Below are positions 36,978 to 47,328 of a stretch of DNA of 64,000 nucleotides, one piece after another (the stretch's first letter is position 1; each line of letters begins with the position of its first letter). The stretch covers positions 992,001 to 1,056,000 of the forward strand of contig NZ_LS483446.1 of the NCBI RefSeq assembly GCF_900476215.1. Direction: 5' to 3'. A program made the position numbers and the translations under genes. The stretch is from Helicobacter mustelae (GTDB lineage: Bacteria; Campylobacterota; Campylobacteria; Campylobacterales; Helicobacteraceae). The notes under the pieces are model-generated. The model saw only the letters and a program-made list of their open reading frames with translations. It was not told the DNA's origin and made no database searches.

Positions 36978-37244
36978 ATGTGTTTGGCTATTCCCTCAAA
37001 AGTTATTTCCATCGATGAAAGCACAAATACTGCGACCATCCAGACTCTAGGCGTGCAACGCAATGCGAGCCTAGATCTGATGCAAGATCCTGTAGAGATT
37101 GGGGATTATGTATTGCTACACATTGGCTATGTGATGAGCAAAATCGATGAAGAAGATGCCCTAGAATCCCTCAAACTCTATGAGCAAATGATCCAAAATA
37201 TGGAAGAGGAAGAAGAATACATTGATCCCATCTACAAAGAATGA
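36978..37244 (+). CDS. hypC: hydrogenase maturation chaperone HypC
   Basis: 88 residues. It begins with MCLAIPSKVISID, carrying the essential Cys2, and has the GDYVLLHIGYVMSKID block of the HypC/HupF family. HypC carries the iron-cyanide unit between HypD and the hydrogenase large subunit. Its last 23 bases overlap hypD. Confidence 0.95.
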   Translation: MCLAIPSKVISIDESTNTATIQTLGVQRNASLDLMQDPVEIGDYVLLHIGYVMSKIDEEDALESLKLYEQMIQNMEEEEEYIDPIYKE

Positions 37245-38352
37245 AGCATTTCTACTCCAATCCTTTCGTGACAAAGACGTCATTTTAGCCCTTGCTCAAA
37301 AGATAAAAAAGCAAGCAAAGGGGCTAAAAAAAGAGCTCTATATGATGGAGGTTTGCGGGGGGCATACGCATACACTCATGAAATATGGACTCACCACCCT
37401 CCTACCTCCAAATCTCCACTGTATTCATGGCCCAGGCTGCCCTGTGTGCATCATGCCAAAAAACAGAATCCAGCAAGCCTATGAGATCGCCATGCAAAAA
37501 GATGTGATTTTGCTCACACTGGGAGACATGCTAAAAGTGCCTGGATCCAAAGGTAGTTTGCAGCATGCAAGAAGCCTGGGGGCTGAGATTGGATTTGTTT
37601 ATTCCCCCATGCAAGCACTAGAAATCGCCCAAAAAAATCCACACAAAAAAGTTGTATATTTTGCCATCGGCTTTGAGACCACCACTCCTATGACTGCAGC
37701 GCTTTTGCAGCGCACTATCGAGCAAAAAATCTCAAATTTATTTTTTCACATCAATCATGTATTAGTACCCCCGCCTCTAGAAATCATCTTAGAAGATCCT
37801 GCCTGCAAGGTCAATGCGCTCATCGCCCCCTCGCATGTAAGCGTAATCACAGGATCAAAAATCTATGAGCCCCTCTTTGAAAAATATCAAGTACCCATTG
37901 TAGTGAGTGGATTTGAACCTGTAGACATGATGCAAAGCATCCTGATGCTTGTTACTCAAGCCCTGCAAGATACCCCAAAACTTGAAGTGCAATACTCTCG
38001 CGTGGTAAACAAAGAGGGCAATCTCAAGGCTCAGAGCCTGGTGGCAAAATTCCTGCAAGAACGAGAAAGTTTTGAGTGGCGGGGGCTTGGGGAGATCCCC
38101 TACTCTGCATTGAAACTCCGCAAGGAATATGAGCGATATGATGCAGAAATTCTTTTTGACTCCATTTTGAGCAAAGAAAAAATCAAAGATCACGCTGCTT
38201 GTCGCTGTGGGGATATCCTAAGAGGCATCGCAAAACCACTGGATTGCAAGGTATTTGGAAAGGCTTGCGTGCCAAATAATCCGCTGGGAAGCTGCATGGT
38301 GAGCAGTGAGGGAGCCTGTGCGGCTTATTATCGATATGGAGCATTGCGCTAG
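37222..38352 (+). CDS. hypD: hydrogenase maturation protein HypD
   Basis: 376 residues starting from a TTG at 37222; the first in-frame ATG codons lie too far inside (MMEVCGGHTH). Conserved cysteine motifs are present: MEVCGGHTH, HGPGCPVC, and the C-terminal 4Fe-4S region (CRCGDILRG, CKVFGKACVP, GSCMVSSEGACAAYY). HypD assembles the Fe(CN)2CO group with HypC. The start overlaps hypC by 23 bases, consistent with coupling. Confidence 0.95.
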   Translation: MIPSTKNEAFLLQSFRDKDVILALAQKIKKQAKGLKKELYMMEVCGGHTHTLMKYGLTTLLPPNLHCIHGPGCPVCIMPKNRIQQAYEIAMQKDVILLTLGDMLKVPGSKGSLQHARSLGAEIGFVYSPMQALEIAQKNPHKKVVYFAIGFETTTPMTAALLQRTIEQKISNLFFHINHVLVPPPLEIILEDPACKVNALIAPSHVSVITGSKIYEPLFEKYQVPIVVSGFEPVDMMQSILMLVTQALQDTPKLEVQYSRVVNKEGNLKAQSLVAKFLQERESFEWRGLGEIPYSALKLRKEYERYDAEILFDSILSKEKIKDHAACRCGDILRGIAKPLDCKVFGKACVPNNPLGSCMVSSEGACAAYYRYGALR

Positions 38353-38382
38353 ATTGACATTACAAACGAAATTCAAACCCTA

Positions 38383-40101
38383 ATGATTAAAGCATCCTCG
38401 ATTGAAGCCCTAAAACAACAAGCAGACATCATTGACATCCTTGGCAATTACATCGAGCTCAAACGCGCAGGAAGCAATTTCAGCGCCTGCTGTCCCTTCC
38501 ATCAAGAAAAAACCCCAAGCTTCATCATCAGCCCCAGCAAGAATCTCTACCATTGCTATGGCTGTGGCGTGGGCGGGGACGTCATCAAATTTGTGATGGA
38601 ATATGAAAAAATCCCCTTCATTGAAGCCGTGGAAAAAATCGCAGAACTCTCCCACTTCACCCTAGAATATGAGACCTCTCACCAAAAACCCAAACAGCAT
38701 ACAGAAGAATATGAGATTTTTGAGCGTTTTATCCATTTTTTTGGTGATACCCTTGCCAAAGAGCCAGGAATCCTTGCATATTTACAAAGACGCGGGATTA
38801 GCGCACAAAGCATGCGGGATTTTTCTCTGGGATACTGTGGGAATAGCTTTGAGGTGGTGAAGTTTTGCGATCAATTGAGACTAGAAAAAAAGAATTTGGT
38901 GGGGCTTGGGATCTTGGGGCAGAGTGATGGACGCTATTATGCCCGCTTTGCAGAGCGCATTATTTTCCCCATCCACTCTCCTGCGGGAAATCCCGTGGGC
39001 TTTGGTGGTAGGACACTAAGAGATCATGCTGCCAAATACATCAATAGTCCTCAAAGCCAACTCTTTAACAAATCCAAACTCCTCTATGGCTATCACATCG
39101 CCAAAGAATTCATCTATCGCGAACGCACCATCATTATTACAGAGGGTTATTTGGATGTGATTATGCTCCACCAAGCAGGTTTCCGCACTGCTGTGGCCAC
39201 CCTTGGCACTGCACTCACACAAGAGCATCTCCCCCTGCTAAATAAAGGCGAGCCAAAAATCCTTTTGGGCTATGATGGGGATAGCGCTGGGATTCGGGCG
39301 GCTTATCGAGCTTCATTCATGCTTGCCAATCTCAAAAAAGAAGGGGGGGTAGTCATTTTTCAAAATGGAATGGACCCTGCAGACATGGTGCAAAAAAATC
39401 AAATTTCAGATCTCAAGGAATTATTTTCCCATCCCATGCCCTTTATTGAGTTTGTGCTGCGTCAGATTCCCCTGCAATTTGACCTTACAAATCCCCTACA
39501 AAAAGAACAGGCATTAAAACAGCAGCTAGATTTTTTGCACACACTCTCACCCCTCTTGCAAGAAGAATACAAAGCACTCATTAGCAATCTCTTGCAAATC
39601 TCTCCAAGCCTCATCCCCACAAAGCCTACAAAACATCAAGAGAATTTCCCTAGCAGCAGATCTAGCAAGCCTGGCTATAGCCCCACTCTCTATGGTAATG
39701 GTGGCCTAGGATTTTTGCACCAAGAAAGCCAGCTAGAAGAGCTCATTATTAGGTATATTTTAGAAACCCCCTCCCTCCTAGATCTGGCACTCCAATACAT
39801 CGATGCAGAAATTTTCCAACACCAAAAGCAGGCGTTTTGCGCGCTTCTTGCAAAGAATCTCGACCATCCAAGTCTCATTGGCATTCGCATCAACCCCAAA
39901 CTCATCACCACGCCCCATGGCTTTAGGAATGAATTGCGGCTTTTGATATTACGCTATAATACCAGCCTGCTAAACTCGATCCAAAAAGAAAGAGCGCTGA
40001 GTTTTGAGCAAAAAAGCTTTAGGATCCGAAAAATAAAAAATCATATTTTGAAATTAAAACAAGGAGAATTGATAGCCTATGAAAGCTTTGGCACTTTTTA
40101 G
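38383..40101 (+). CDS. dnaG: DNA primase
   Basis: 572 residues. CHC2 zinc domain with CPFHQEKTPS and CYGCGVGGD; catalytic TOPRIM core with ITEGYLDVIMLHQ near residue 248 and GYDGDSAGIRAA near 293; a C-terminal helicase-binding region from about 430. It synthesises RNA primers for replication. It follows hypD after 30 bases, and in turn overlaps the next gene by 23 bases; H. pylori has the same dnaG-HP0013 pair. Confidence 0.97.
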   Translation: MIKASSIEALKQQADIIDILGNYIELKRAGSNFSACCPFHQEKTPSFIISPSKNLYHCYGCGVGGDVIKFVMEYEKIPFIEAVEKIAELSHFTLEYETSHQKPKQHTEEYEIFERFIHFFGDTLAKEPGILAYLQRRGISAQSMRDFSLGYCGNSFEVVKFCDQLRLEKKNLVGLGILGQSDGRYYARFAERIIFPIHSPAGNPVGFGGRTLRDHAAKYINSPQSQLFNKSKLLYGYHIAKEFIYRERTIIITEGYLDVIMLHQAGFRTAVATLGTALTQEHLPLLNKGEPKILLGYDGDSAGIRAAYRASFMLANLKKEGGVVIFQNGMDPADMVQKNQISDLKELFSHPMPFIEFVLRQIPLQFDLTNPLQKEQALKQQLDFLHTLSPLLQEEYKALISNLLQISPSLIPTKPTKHQENFPSSRSSKPGYSPTLYGNGGLGFLHQESQLEELIIRYILETPSLLDLALQYIDAEIFQHQKQAFCALLAKNLDHPSLIGIRINPKLITTPHGFRNELRLLILRYNTSLLNSIQKERALSFEQKSFRIRKIKNHILKLKQGELIAYESFGTF

Positions 40102-41128
40102 CGGTGGATTAGACAGCCTCATTTCCATGAAATTACTCAAAGATCAAAATATTGAAGTCATCGCGCTGCATTTTAATATTGGTTTTGGCGGGAATTATGA
40201 CAAAAAGGAATATCTCCTCAATGCCACAAAACAAATTGGCGTAGAGCTCTTAATCTGTGACATCCGTCAGCAGTTTTTTGACAACATCCTCTTTGCTCCA
40301 AAATATGGCTATGGCAAATATTTCAACCCCTGCATCGACTGTCATGCCAATATGTTCATCCAGGCTTTTGACAAGCTCCTAGAGCTTGGGGCAGATTTCA
40401 TCATCAGCGGGGAAGTTCTAGGCCAGCGGCCAAAAAGCCAGCGCAGAGAGGCCATGGACCAAGTCAAAAAACTCATCCGTGAAGCTGGGAAACATCCCAA
40501 ATTCTCCCATCTATTAGCCAAGGATGCAAACGATAACAGCAAGCCAGCAAGCCTAGATGAACTCATCTTACGTCCCATGTGTGCTAAGCTCCTGCCACCA
40601 AGTTTCATGGAAAAAAATCTCTGGGTGGATCGAGAAAAATTATTAGATATTTCTGGGAGAGGACGCACTAGGCAGCTGAAAATGGCACAGGATTTTGGAT
40701 GGAAATATTACGAAAAGCCAGGAGGTGGCTGCCTGCTAACCAACACCAGCGTGGCACTGAAGCTAAAAGATCTAAGCAATCATCGAAAAATGATATTAGA
40801 AGATACACAAATGATAAAAGTGGGCAGGTATTTAATCTTGCAAGAAAATGCAAGATGTGTGATTGCAAGAAACGAAGAAGAAAACAAAAAGCTCTCTGCC
40901 CCAAATCCCATGGTGGAGAAAATCCAGCTGCTAGATTGCATCGGTCCTCTAGCGCTCATCGAAAAAGATGCCAGCCCAAATGACAAGATCCTAGCAGCCA
41001 GGATCACACTTGGCTATGGCAAAACAGAGCTAGAAAAAACCTACAAAGTCAAAATCGGAGAAGAGGAGCACAGCCTCACTCCTTACAGCAAAGAAGAGGC
41101 AAAGAAATTCCTCTTTTTGCAGCAATGA
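40079..41128 (+). CDS. ATP-pyrophosphatase (MnmA/ThiI-like), HP0013-type
   Basis: 349 residues. The PP-loop LFSGGLDSLISMKLL at residues 6-20 marks an N-type ATP pyrophosphatase. CIDCHANM supplies a CxxC pair and CAKLLPPS another cysteine. The central region (GEVLGQRPKSQ) resembles tRNA thiolation enzymes. Family members activate a tRNA base for sulphur insertion; the exact substrate is not known to me. The start lies inside the dnaG 3' end, as in H. pylori. Confidence 0.8.
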   Translation: MKALALFSGGLDSLISMKLLKDQNIEVIALHFNIGFGGNYDKKEYLLNATKQIGVELLICDIRQQFFDNILFAPKYGYGKYFNPCIDCHANMFIQAFDKLLELGADFIISGEVLGQRPKSQRREAMDQVKKLIREAGKHPKFSHLLAKDANDNSKPASLDELILRPMCAKLLPPSFMEKNLWVDREKLLDISGRGRTRQLKMAQDFGWKYYEKPGGGCLLTNTSVALKLKDLSNHRKMILEDTQMIKVGRYLILQENARCVIARNEEENKKLSAPNPMVEKIQLLDCIGPLALIEKDASPNDKILAARITLGYGKTELEKTYKVKIGEEEHSLTPYSKEEAKKFLFLQQ

Positions 41129-41154
41129 ATAAAGCGCTATTAAGCTTTATCCGA

Positions 41155-41160
41155 TATACT
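41155..41160 (+). promoter_or_regulatory. -10 box before the Hcp-like gene
   Basis: TATACT on the plus strand, 37 bases before the ATG at 41197. Confidence 0.45.
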
Positions 41161-41196
41161 GGCTAAATTTCATACGCCAATATCAAAGGGTAATCA

Positions 41197-41940
41197 ATGT
41201 TTTTTCTCAAATGGCTGCTGGCTTTGCTGCTCTTTTTTTCTTTCATCCATGCAGAAACGCTCGCAGATGCCAAAAATTATATTGAAAACAAACAATATCA
41301 AAAGGCGCTGATGATTTATCAAAGCTACTGCGACCGCAGCAATCCCATCGCCTGCCTTTCTTTGGGGATCTTGTACTCTGATGGCAAGGGCGTGCGTCAG
41401 GATTATAAAAGCGCTGCGACCTATTTACAAAAAGCCTGCGATGGTCGTGTGGCAATGGCTTGTCGCTTGCTGGGTGCCATCTACTATGATGGTAAGGGTG
41501 AGGTCAAAAGGGATGTCAATCAAGGAGTAGAGCTCTATGAAAAGGCCTGCAATGGCAGAGATGCACTCAGCTGCCTAAGCGCTGGTATCTTGTACTATGA
41601 TGGCAAAGGTGGAATCCTCAAAGATGAGCGCAAGGGCATTGAGCTCTATGAAAAGGCCTGCAATGGAAATATTCCCTTTGGCTGTTATCTCATTGGGCTG
41701 CTCTACTATGAGGGCAAAGGCGTGAAGCAGGATGCCGACAAGGCTATCGAGCTGCTCAAAAAAGCCTGCGATGGATCCAATTCCTTTGCCTGCTCCAAGC
41801 TTGGCGATATCTATGCAAGCGGTCAAAACGGAGTCAAGCAAAATCTCCTCACAGCCAAAGAATACTACGGAAGAGTCTGTGACCTAGGCGCTCAAGATGG
41901 CTGTGACAAGTATCGAGACCTAAACGAAAAAGGGTATTAA
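41197..41940 (+). CDS. Hcp-type cysteine-rich Sel1-repeat protein
   Basis: 247 residues with a signal peptide (FLKWLLALLLFFSFIHA). Six Sel1-like repeats of about 36 residues follow, each with a cysteine pair of the type KACDGRVAMACRLLG and a GILYSDGKG turn. The Hcp family of Helicobacter is secreted or periplasmic, disulphide-rich and immunogenic, and some members bind beta-lactams. It stands alone, with its own promoter. Confidence 0.9.
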   Translation: MFFLKWLLALLLFFSFIHAETLADAKNYIENKQYQKALMIYQSYCDRSNPIACLSLGILYSDGKGVRQDYKSAATYLQKACDGRVAMACRLLGAIYYDGKGEVKRDVNQGVELYEKACNGRDALSCLSAGILYYDGKGGILKDERKGIELYEKACNGNIPFGCYLIGLLYYEGKGVKQDADKAIELLKKACDGSNSFACSKLGDIYASGQNGVKQNLLTAKEYYGRVCDLGAQDGCDKYRDLNEKGY

Positions 41941-42387
41941 TTCTCTGCATCACCTCGCTTGGGGTTTTGCATTCCCAGCTTTTTGCCTTTCTAGTGACTT
42001 TATGAGCTTGCTGCATGTTTGACTCTCTTGCAGCCCCTGCTTTTTTTGCATCACTCATGCCTGTGCCATTCCTATCCTAAACCGCGCAAACCCCACCCCC
42101 ATGAAAGCTCACCAGAATTAGTTTTGTACAACACCTCTCACATGCAAGCCACCCTTTTTTGCACCTTAAAACCCACAACGCAGAGAAAAACAAAGAAAGC
42201 CCGCCAAAAATCCACACTAGACAAAGGCCAAGAGCTAGAACTAGGTTACTAAAAGACCAAGAAATCTAAAAGCTAGGCGACACCTCAAAATCCCTCCAAC
42301 AAAACCACAAAAAAACTACTTGCAAACCCATTAAAGTTGGCAAAAATTTAAAAACTACATAGCCTCAAAAAAGAGTCAAAAAGGAAT
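41941..42387. other. 447-bp region between convergent genes
   Basis: Nothing recognised. Both flanking genes end here. No clear terminator hairpin or believable ORF; the last ~150 bases are A-rich. Confidence 0.45.
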
Positions 42388-42948
42388 TTAATATTCCCTC
42401 TCTAGCAAGTCACAAAGTGTGTGGATGATAAAAATATGCATTTCTTGAATCCTTGGAGTGTCATTGCTTGGCACGATGAGATTGTAGTCAGCCAGCTCTG
42501 CAATCGCGCCTCCATCCCTACCACTAAGTGCAATATTTTTGCAGCCAAGGCTCTTTGCCTTTTGCATTGCAAGCAAGACATTTTTAGAATTTCCACTTGT
42601 AGATATTCCAAACAATACATCATTTTCACGAGCCAAAGCCTCTACTTGGCGGCAAAATACATACTCATAGCCATAATCATTGCCAATGGCAGTGAGCGCA
42701 GAGGTATCTGTACTAAGCGCAATCCCAGCTAGTGCCTTGCGTTCTTTTTTATAACGCCCAGTAAGCTCTGCGGCAAAATGTTGGGAATCTCCAGCACTTC
42801 CTCCATTGCCACAAATTAAAATTTTATTTCCCTTTTTTAGCGTAGCTCCTAGCACCTGTACTACTTGCAGGATCCTTGGGGCGAGTGCTTCTGTGTCTCT
42901 TGCTACCTGTAGATGTTTGCTTAATTCTTCTTGGATAAAAGCTTGCAT
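42388..42948 (-). CDS. gmhA: phosphoheptose isomerase
   Basis: 186 residues from the ATG at 42948 (AAGGAAT before it); the open frame extends upstream into hldE but without a ribosome site. SIS domain with [20 protein letters not shown] in two parts and [13 protein letters not shown]. Converts sedoheptulose 7-phosphate to D-glycero-manno-heptose 7-phosphate, the first step toward ADP-heptose for the LPS core. Last of four adjacent heptose genes, as in H. pylori HP0857-HP0860. Confidence 0.95.
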   Translation of the reverse strand: MQAFIQEELSKHLQVARDTEALAPRILQVVQVLGATLKKGNKILICGNGGSAGDSQHFAAELTGRYKKERKALAGIALSTDTSALTAIGNDYGYEYVFCRQVEALARENDVLFGISTSGNSKNVLLAMQKAKSLGCKNIALSGRDGGAIAELADYNLIVPSNDTPRIQEMHIFIIHTLCDLLEREY

Positions 42949-42949
42949 A

Positions 42950-44365
42950 TTATTCCTTTTTTGATCGGATTTTTTGGATGGTGTGGCTTGTAGAATGCCC
43001 TGGCACATAATCAATGAGCACAACCTCTTTGGCATATTCGCTGCCTACTACGATTTTGCCATGATAATCCCCACCCTTAACCAAAATATCTGGCTCAATG
43101 TCCTTAATGAGCTCTAGTGGTGTATCTTCTTCAAAGATCACAATATAATCCACGCATTCTAGGCCAGAGAGCATAAAAGCGCGATCTTCTTGGGAGTTGA
43201 TGGGACGCTCCTCTCCCTTGAGGCGACGCACAGAGTCATCACTATTGAGTCCTACTATGAGCAGATCTCCTAGAGAGCGCGCCTCTTTGAGATATTGCAA
43301 ATGCCCACGATGCAAAATGTCAAAGCAGCCATTGGTAAAGACGATTTTGCCCCTGTATTCTTGCAAGTTCTCTAGCAGCATGGGAAGTGTGATGAGTTTC
43401 TTGGCAGGGGTGGCATGAGGATCTAGGATCTGCTGAATCTCTTGCATACTTGCTGTGGCACTACCTACTTTGCTTACCACCACCGCTGCTGCTGCATTGG
43501 CAAATTTACAGGCCTCAAAAATATCCATCTTGCAAGCTAGACCAAAGGCAAGCGCAGCAATCACCGTATCTCCAGCACCAGTCACATCAAAAACCTCTTT
43601 TGCAATGGTGGGGATCACACAAATCTCATCTTGCTCATCCAAGATCCCGATGCCATCTTCACTAAGCGTAATCAAAGAGACAGAGAGCGCACAGTCTTTT
43701 TTTAACTGCTGTGCTACTACTTGCAGACTCTTTTCATCAACAATATCCATACCTGTGGCAATCTGGGCTTCTTTTTTGTTTGGGGTGAGGAGGGTCGCGC
43801 CCTTGTATTTGGTAAAATCCCGTCCCTTGGGATCGCATAAAATCGGTTTGTTTTCACTGCGCGCAAGGGCAATGAGCTGCTGGGTAAAAGAGGGGCTTAG
43901 CACACCCTTGTTGTAATCTGATAGAATCACTCCATCAAATTCCCTCATTCTATGCGCAAGACTAGAAAAAAGCCTCTGACTAAAATCTTTACTGAGCACC
44001 TCTTTGGATTCTCTATCGATACGCAAAACCTGCTGACCTGCAATGATGACGCGAGTTTTTTTTATTGTGGGGCGGGTGCCATCTCTCAAAATACTCTGAA
44101 TTCCAATTTTTAGAGAATCTAGCTGTGTGATTAGCCACTCTCCCATGCCATCCCCTCCAATCACACCACAAAGCTCTACTTTCGCACCCATGGCTATGAG
44201 ATTATGCGCCACATTGCAAGCCCCGCCTAGGCGATTGTTTTCATTCTTGACATCCACGATCTGCACAGGTGCTTCTGGAGAGATTCTCGTGCTATCCCCC
44301 CAGATATAATGATCCACCATCAAATCCCCAACCACCAAAATCCTTGGTGTTTTGGCCAAATCCAT
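42950..44365 (-). CDS. hldE: bifunctional heptose kinase/adenylyltransferase
   Basis: 471 residues from the ATG at 44365; a GTG three bases earlier also fits. N-terminal ribokinase-like domain with [15 protein letters not shown] near residue 260; C-terminal nucleotidyltransferase domain with [18 protein letters not shown] near 345. It phosphorylates heptose 7-phosphate at C1 and then attaches AMP. Product ADP-heptose is also the innate-immune signal sensed through ALPK1. The start overlaps the hldD stop. Confidence 0.95.
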   Translation of the reverse strand: MDLAKTPRILVVGDLMVDHYIWGDSTRISPEAPVQIVDVKNENNRLGGACNVAHNLIAMGAKVELCGVIGGDGMGEWLITQLDSLKIGIQSILRDGTRPTIKKTRVIIAGQQVLRIDRESKEVLSKDFSQRLFSSLAHRMREFDGVILSDYNKGVLSPSFTQQLIALARSENKPILCDPKGRDFTKYKGATLLTPNKKEAQIATGMDIVDEKSLQVVAQQLKKDCALSVSLITLSEDGIGILDEQDEICVIPTIAKEVFDVTGAGDTVIAALAFGLACKMDIFEACKFANAAAAVVVSKVGSATASMQEIQQILDPHATPAKKLITLPMLLENLQEYRGKIVFTNGCFDILHRGHLQYLKEARSLGDLLIVGLNSDDSVRRLKGEERPINSQEDRAFMLSGLECVDYIVIFEEDTPLELIKDIEPDILVKGGDYHGKIVVGSEYAKEVVLIDYVPGHSTSHTIQKIRSKKE

Positions 44366-45348
44366 CACAATTCTCCTGCAATTTGCCTAATCTCTTCTAC
44401 ATAGGATTCTATGCCTTGTTCTAGGGTGTATTTTGGCCTATATCCTAGATCTTGCGTGAAAGAAGAAATATCTGCTTGCGTATGGGTCTGAAAAAAAGCA
44501 TAGGGATTGGGGATGTATTCCACCTCAAAATCCCCTAAATTTTTCTTCAAAATCCCTACGATATCATTATAACTGCGCGCCACCCCGCTGCCCACATTGT
44601 AGATTCCGCCCTTTTTTGCATTAGCAGCACAGAGATTGGCCTCTATCACATCTTTGACATAAACAAAATCTCGCATCTGCTCACCAAACTCAAACAAACG
44701 CACTTTTTTGTTTTGCAATGCCTGCAGACCTAATTGCAAAATCATGGATGCAGTCTTGCCCTTGAAAAACTCCCTCTCCCCATATACATTGAAAAACCGC
44801 AGTCCGACAATGGGGAGATTGGGATCCTTGGCTAGGATATTGCGCACACTCTGATCCATCATGAGTTTGGAAAATCCATAAACATTCTCAGGCTTCTCCC
44901 CGCATCCTACGATATTGGGAGCCTTGGTATTTCCATAGGTGCCAGCAGAGGAGGCATAGACCATTTTGGCACCCTTAGTAAGCGTAAGATCAAGCAGATC
45001 CAAAAATGCACAGTGATTGGTCTGCATAACGAGTTTTTGATCCATCACCGTGGTATCAGAAATGGCTGCATGATGAAAGAGGATGTCAAAATCAAGGGCT
45101 TTAAGTCGCGCAACATCCAAGGGATTATTAATATCCCCCGTGATCACTTCTCCGCAAAATCCTCTAAGATTTTTGAAATGTCCCAAAGAGGTAGGATTGC
45201 CGCTAGGGAATTTGGCTTCATCGCGAAACTTATCAAAAACAATCACGCGAGCCTTGGGAAAATGCTCTTGGAAATAATGAGCGAGGTTGCTACCAATAAA
45301 TCCCGCACCGCCGGTGATGATGATGGTTTTGTGGTTGAAATCTTGCAT
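44365..45348 (-). CDS. hldD: ADP-L-glycero-D-manno-heptose 6-epimerase
   Basis: 327 residues. NAD(P)-binding IIITGGAGFIGSNLAHYF at the N-terminus; catalytic YGFSK in place of YxxxK near residue 150; GLRFFNVYGERE follows. It epimerises ADP-heptose at C6 for LPS core synthesis. Its ATG shares the A of the gmhB stop (TAATG). Confidence 0.95.
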   Translation of the reverse strand: MQDFNHKTIIITGGAGFIGSNLAHYFQEHFPKARVIVFDKFRDEAKFPSGNPTSLGHFKNLRGFCGEVITGDINNPLDVARLKALDFDILFHHAAISDTTVMDQKLVMQTNHCAFLDLLDLTLTKGAKMVYASSAGTYGNTKAPNIVGCGEKPENVYGFSKLMMDQSVRNILAKDPNLPIVGLRFFNVYGEREFFKGKTASMILQLGLQALQNKKVRLFEFGEQMRDFVYVKDVIEANLCAANAKKGGIYNVGSGVARSYNDIVGILKKNLGDFEVEYIPNPYAFFQTHTQADISSFTQDLGYRPKYTLEQGIESYVEEIRQIAGEL

Positions 45349-45890
45349 TATTTAATCTCCTTTTTGAGAATTTCTATCATTTCTTTGAGATGTGTAATTT
45401 TATAAAAATTTGACATTTCTGGAATCTCTTCTCTGTTGTCTTTACCTGGTGTATCTAACAGGATCTTGTACTTGACTCCCGCATTTTGCGCTGCCTGTAT
45501 ATCCCGCGCGCGATCCCCGATTAAAATACTCTGCCCTGGATGAATCCCATGCTCCTTTATGGCTTGCAGGATCATGCCAGGCTTTGGCTTCCTACAAGGA
45601 CAATTCTCTTTTGGGGCATGCGGACAATGATAGATCCCATCCATCCCAAATCCCAGCGCACTTTGGAGTTGATCTTGCATGTAGGCACTAAGAATTTCAA
45701 AATCCCTCTGGCTATAATATCCCATCCCAATGCCTGATTGATTGGTGACTAAAATCAAGAGATAGCCCCTGTCTTTACAGAAGGCCAAGAGCTCAAATAA
45801 GCCCTCCAAAAAAATAAAATCCCTAGGTCTATACACATAGCCAAAATCCTGGTTAATCACGCCATCTCGATCAAAAAATACTGCCCTCAT
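45348..45890 (-). CDS. gmhB: heptose 1,7-bisphosphate phosphatase
   Basis: 180 residues from the ATG at 45890, preceded by GGGGAG; an ATG seven codons earlier lies in the previous gene. HAD phosphatase motif FFDRDGVINQD, TNQSGIGMGY, and the zinc loop CPHAPKENCPCRKPKPGM. Removes the C7 phosphate of heptose bisphosphate between the two HldE reactions. Confidence 0.95.
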   Translation of the reverse strand: MRAVFFDRDGVINQDFGYVYRPRDFIFLEGLFELLAFCKDRGYLLILVTNQSGIGMGYYSQRDFEILSAYMQDQLQSALGFGMDGIYHCPHAPKENCPCRKPKPGMILQAIKEHGIHPGQSILIGDRARDIQAAQNAGVKYKILLDTPGKDNREEIPEMSNFYKITHLKEMIEILKKEIK

Positions 45891-45900
45891 ATCTCTCCCC

Positions 45901-46611
45901 TCACATCTCATGATGCATATGGTGCATAGAATGGGGTGGGCTATGCTGTGTGTTTAGCATCTTGAAGCCTTTGATAAAATTCAAAAACCCAAAACCCAGC
46001 ATCAAAAAAAAAGCCAACCACAGAAAAACGCGGCGAAACCTGGGAGTTAGGATGGCTCCAAATACCATGCCAAAAAGCAGCAAACTCACCGCTGTAGCCA
46101 GGCCAAAGCCAGCCATGACAAGCACGCTCCCAAGAATGCTACCCGCCCCAAGAGCTACACCAGCAAAATAATAAATCATGCCACAGGGCAAAAGGCCATT
46201 GAGCACGCCCAAAAAATACAATCCCACAATGCTTTTGCTGCCCAAGAAATAAGAAAAAAAGCGCCGAAAAAAAGAGCTACTAGAAATATCAGGCTCAATA
46301 ATGCGCAAAATTTTTGGGGCAAAAACATAGCAGAATGCATACAGCATGAGCAAAATCCCCAAAATCATCAAAAAAACCGCGCTAAGCTCTTTTTGGATGC
46401 TGATTTTGTAGCCAATGAAACCGCAGATGAGGCCAATAAGCAAATATACGCTAATGCGCCCTAGATTATAGGAGAGATGAGCCAAAAATCTCTGAAAAAA
46501 TGTACTGGTAGGAGAGAGACGCGAGGAATATGCTGCCACAATGCCTCCACACATGCCCACGCAGTGGGAGAGAGACATCAAAAAAGCCGTGACAAAAGCA
46601 CCAACAAACAA
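45901..46611 (-). CDS. SafE/TauE-like membrane protein, possible metal transporter
   Basis: 236 residues starting from a TTG at 46611 directly after the previous stop, with GGAGG seven bases before. Six hydrophobic helices; helix 1 holds SHCVGMCGG and helix 4 NGLLPCGM, the paired cysteine motifs of the DsbD-like/SafE (UPF0721-related) family often linked to copper handling or cytochrome oxidase assembly. The tail (HSMHHMHHEM) is rich in His and Met and likely binds metal. The substrate is not known. Confidence 0.7.
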   Translation of the reverse strand: MFVGAFVTAFLMSLSHCVGMCGGIVAAYSSRLSPTSTFFQRFLAHLSYNLGRISVYLLIGLICGFIGYKISIQKELSAVFLMILGILLMLYAFCYVFAPKILRIIEPDISSSSFFRRFFSYFLGSKSIVGLYFLGVLNGLLPCGMIYYFAGVALGAGSILGSVLVMAGFGLATAVSLLLFGMVFGAILTPRFRRVFLWLAFFLMLGFGFLNFIKGFKMLNTQHSPPHSMHHMHHEM

Positions 46612-47328
46612 TCACATACCTCCGCTATCCATGGGTCTTTCTTGCATTTCCTGGGCTTTTTTGAGACCTTCTGTATGCAGTTCTTCCTCTTGGATTCTTT
46701 TTGCACTCTTTGTCTTGTGCATTTCTTGGGATTTTTGGGCTTGCATTGCCTTGTAGGGATCATTTTGGGGAGTGCTCATGATGTCTGGAGTGGGTGGGGC
46801 TTTGGGGTTTTTGATTGCTGGGGTATTTGGGTTTTTGGGAGCATTGGGCGCTTTTTGAGCATTTTGGATTATAGCATCTTGGGATTTTTTGCGATCTAGG
46901 GATTTTTGCATCATCTCCTCTGCCCTCTTGATGCTATCTTTGGGGAAGTCTTGGGTTTGAGAGAATTCATCCTTCATGCCATCTAGAGTTTTTTGCATCA
47001 TCTCCTGAGCTTTTTTGATGCTCTCCATGCGTAAGTCCTGGGAGGATTTGCCATCTGCATTTTGTGGATTCAGTGCATTTGGGGTGCTTGGAGCTTTTGG
47101 TGGTTGGGAGTTTGGAGCTTTTTGACCTAGGTCATGAAATTCTAAATTTCTCACACCCATTGGCATTTTTACAAACACATCCTCATAATTCTTCCCGCCT
47201 TTTTTTACCTTGACATAAACCTCACCAGTGTTGGTGTTGTAAAGATAGGTCTCTGTCCCATCTGCAAACATCTGCCAATTGGCAAAAAGGGCACCAAACG
47301 CCAAAAAAAACAATGTCAAAAATTTCAT
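46612..47328 (-). CDS. hypothetical secreted protein with repeats
   Basis: 238 residues. A signal peptide (FLTLFFLAFGALFA) is followed by a small beta domain (NWQMFADGTETYLYNTNTG). The rest is a proline/asparagine-rich linker carrying repeats of SIKKAQEMMQKTLD / SIKRAEEMMQKSLD and a third, shorter copy LKKAQEMQERPMD. Low complexity points to an extended periplasmic or surface protein. I know no family. Overlaps hisG by four bases. Confidence 0.6.
   Translation of the reverse strand: MKFLTLFFLAFGALFANWQMFADGTETYLYNTNTGEVYVKVKKGGKNYEDVFVKMPMGVRNLEFHDLGQKAPNSQPPKAPSTPNALNPQNADGKSSQDLRMESIKKAQEMMQKTLDGMKDEFSQTQDFPKDSIKRAEEMMQKSLDRKKSQDAIIQNAQKAPNAPKNPNTPAIKNPKAPPTPDIMSTPQNDPYKAMQAQKSQEMHKTKSAKRIQEEELHTEGLKKAQEMQERPMDSGGM

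Noticed and set aside
42019-42252. Plus-strand ORF of 77 codons after the Hcp gene
   Set aside because: No ribosome site, odd composition (many His, Pro and Leu), no sign of selection.
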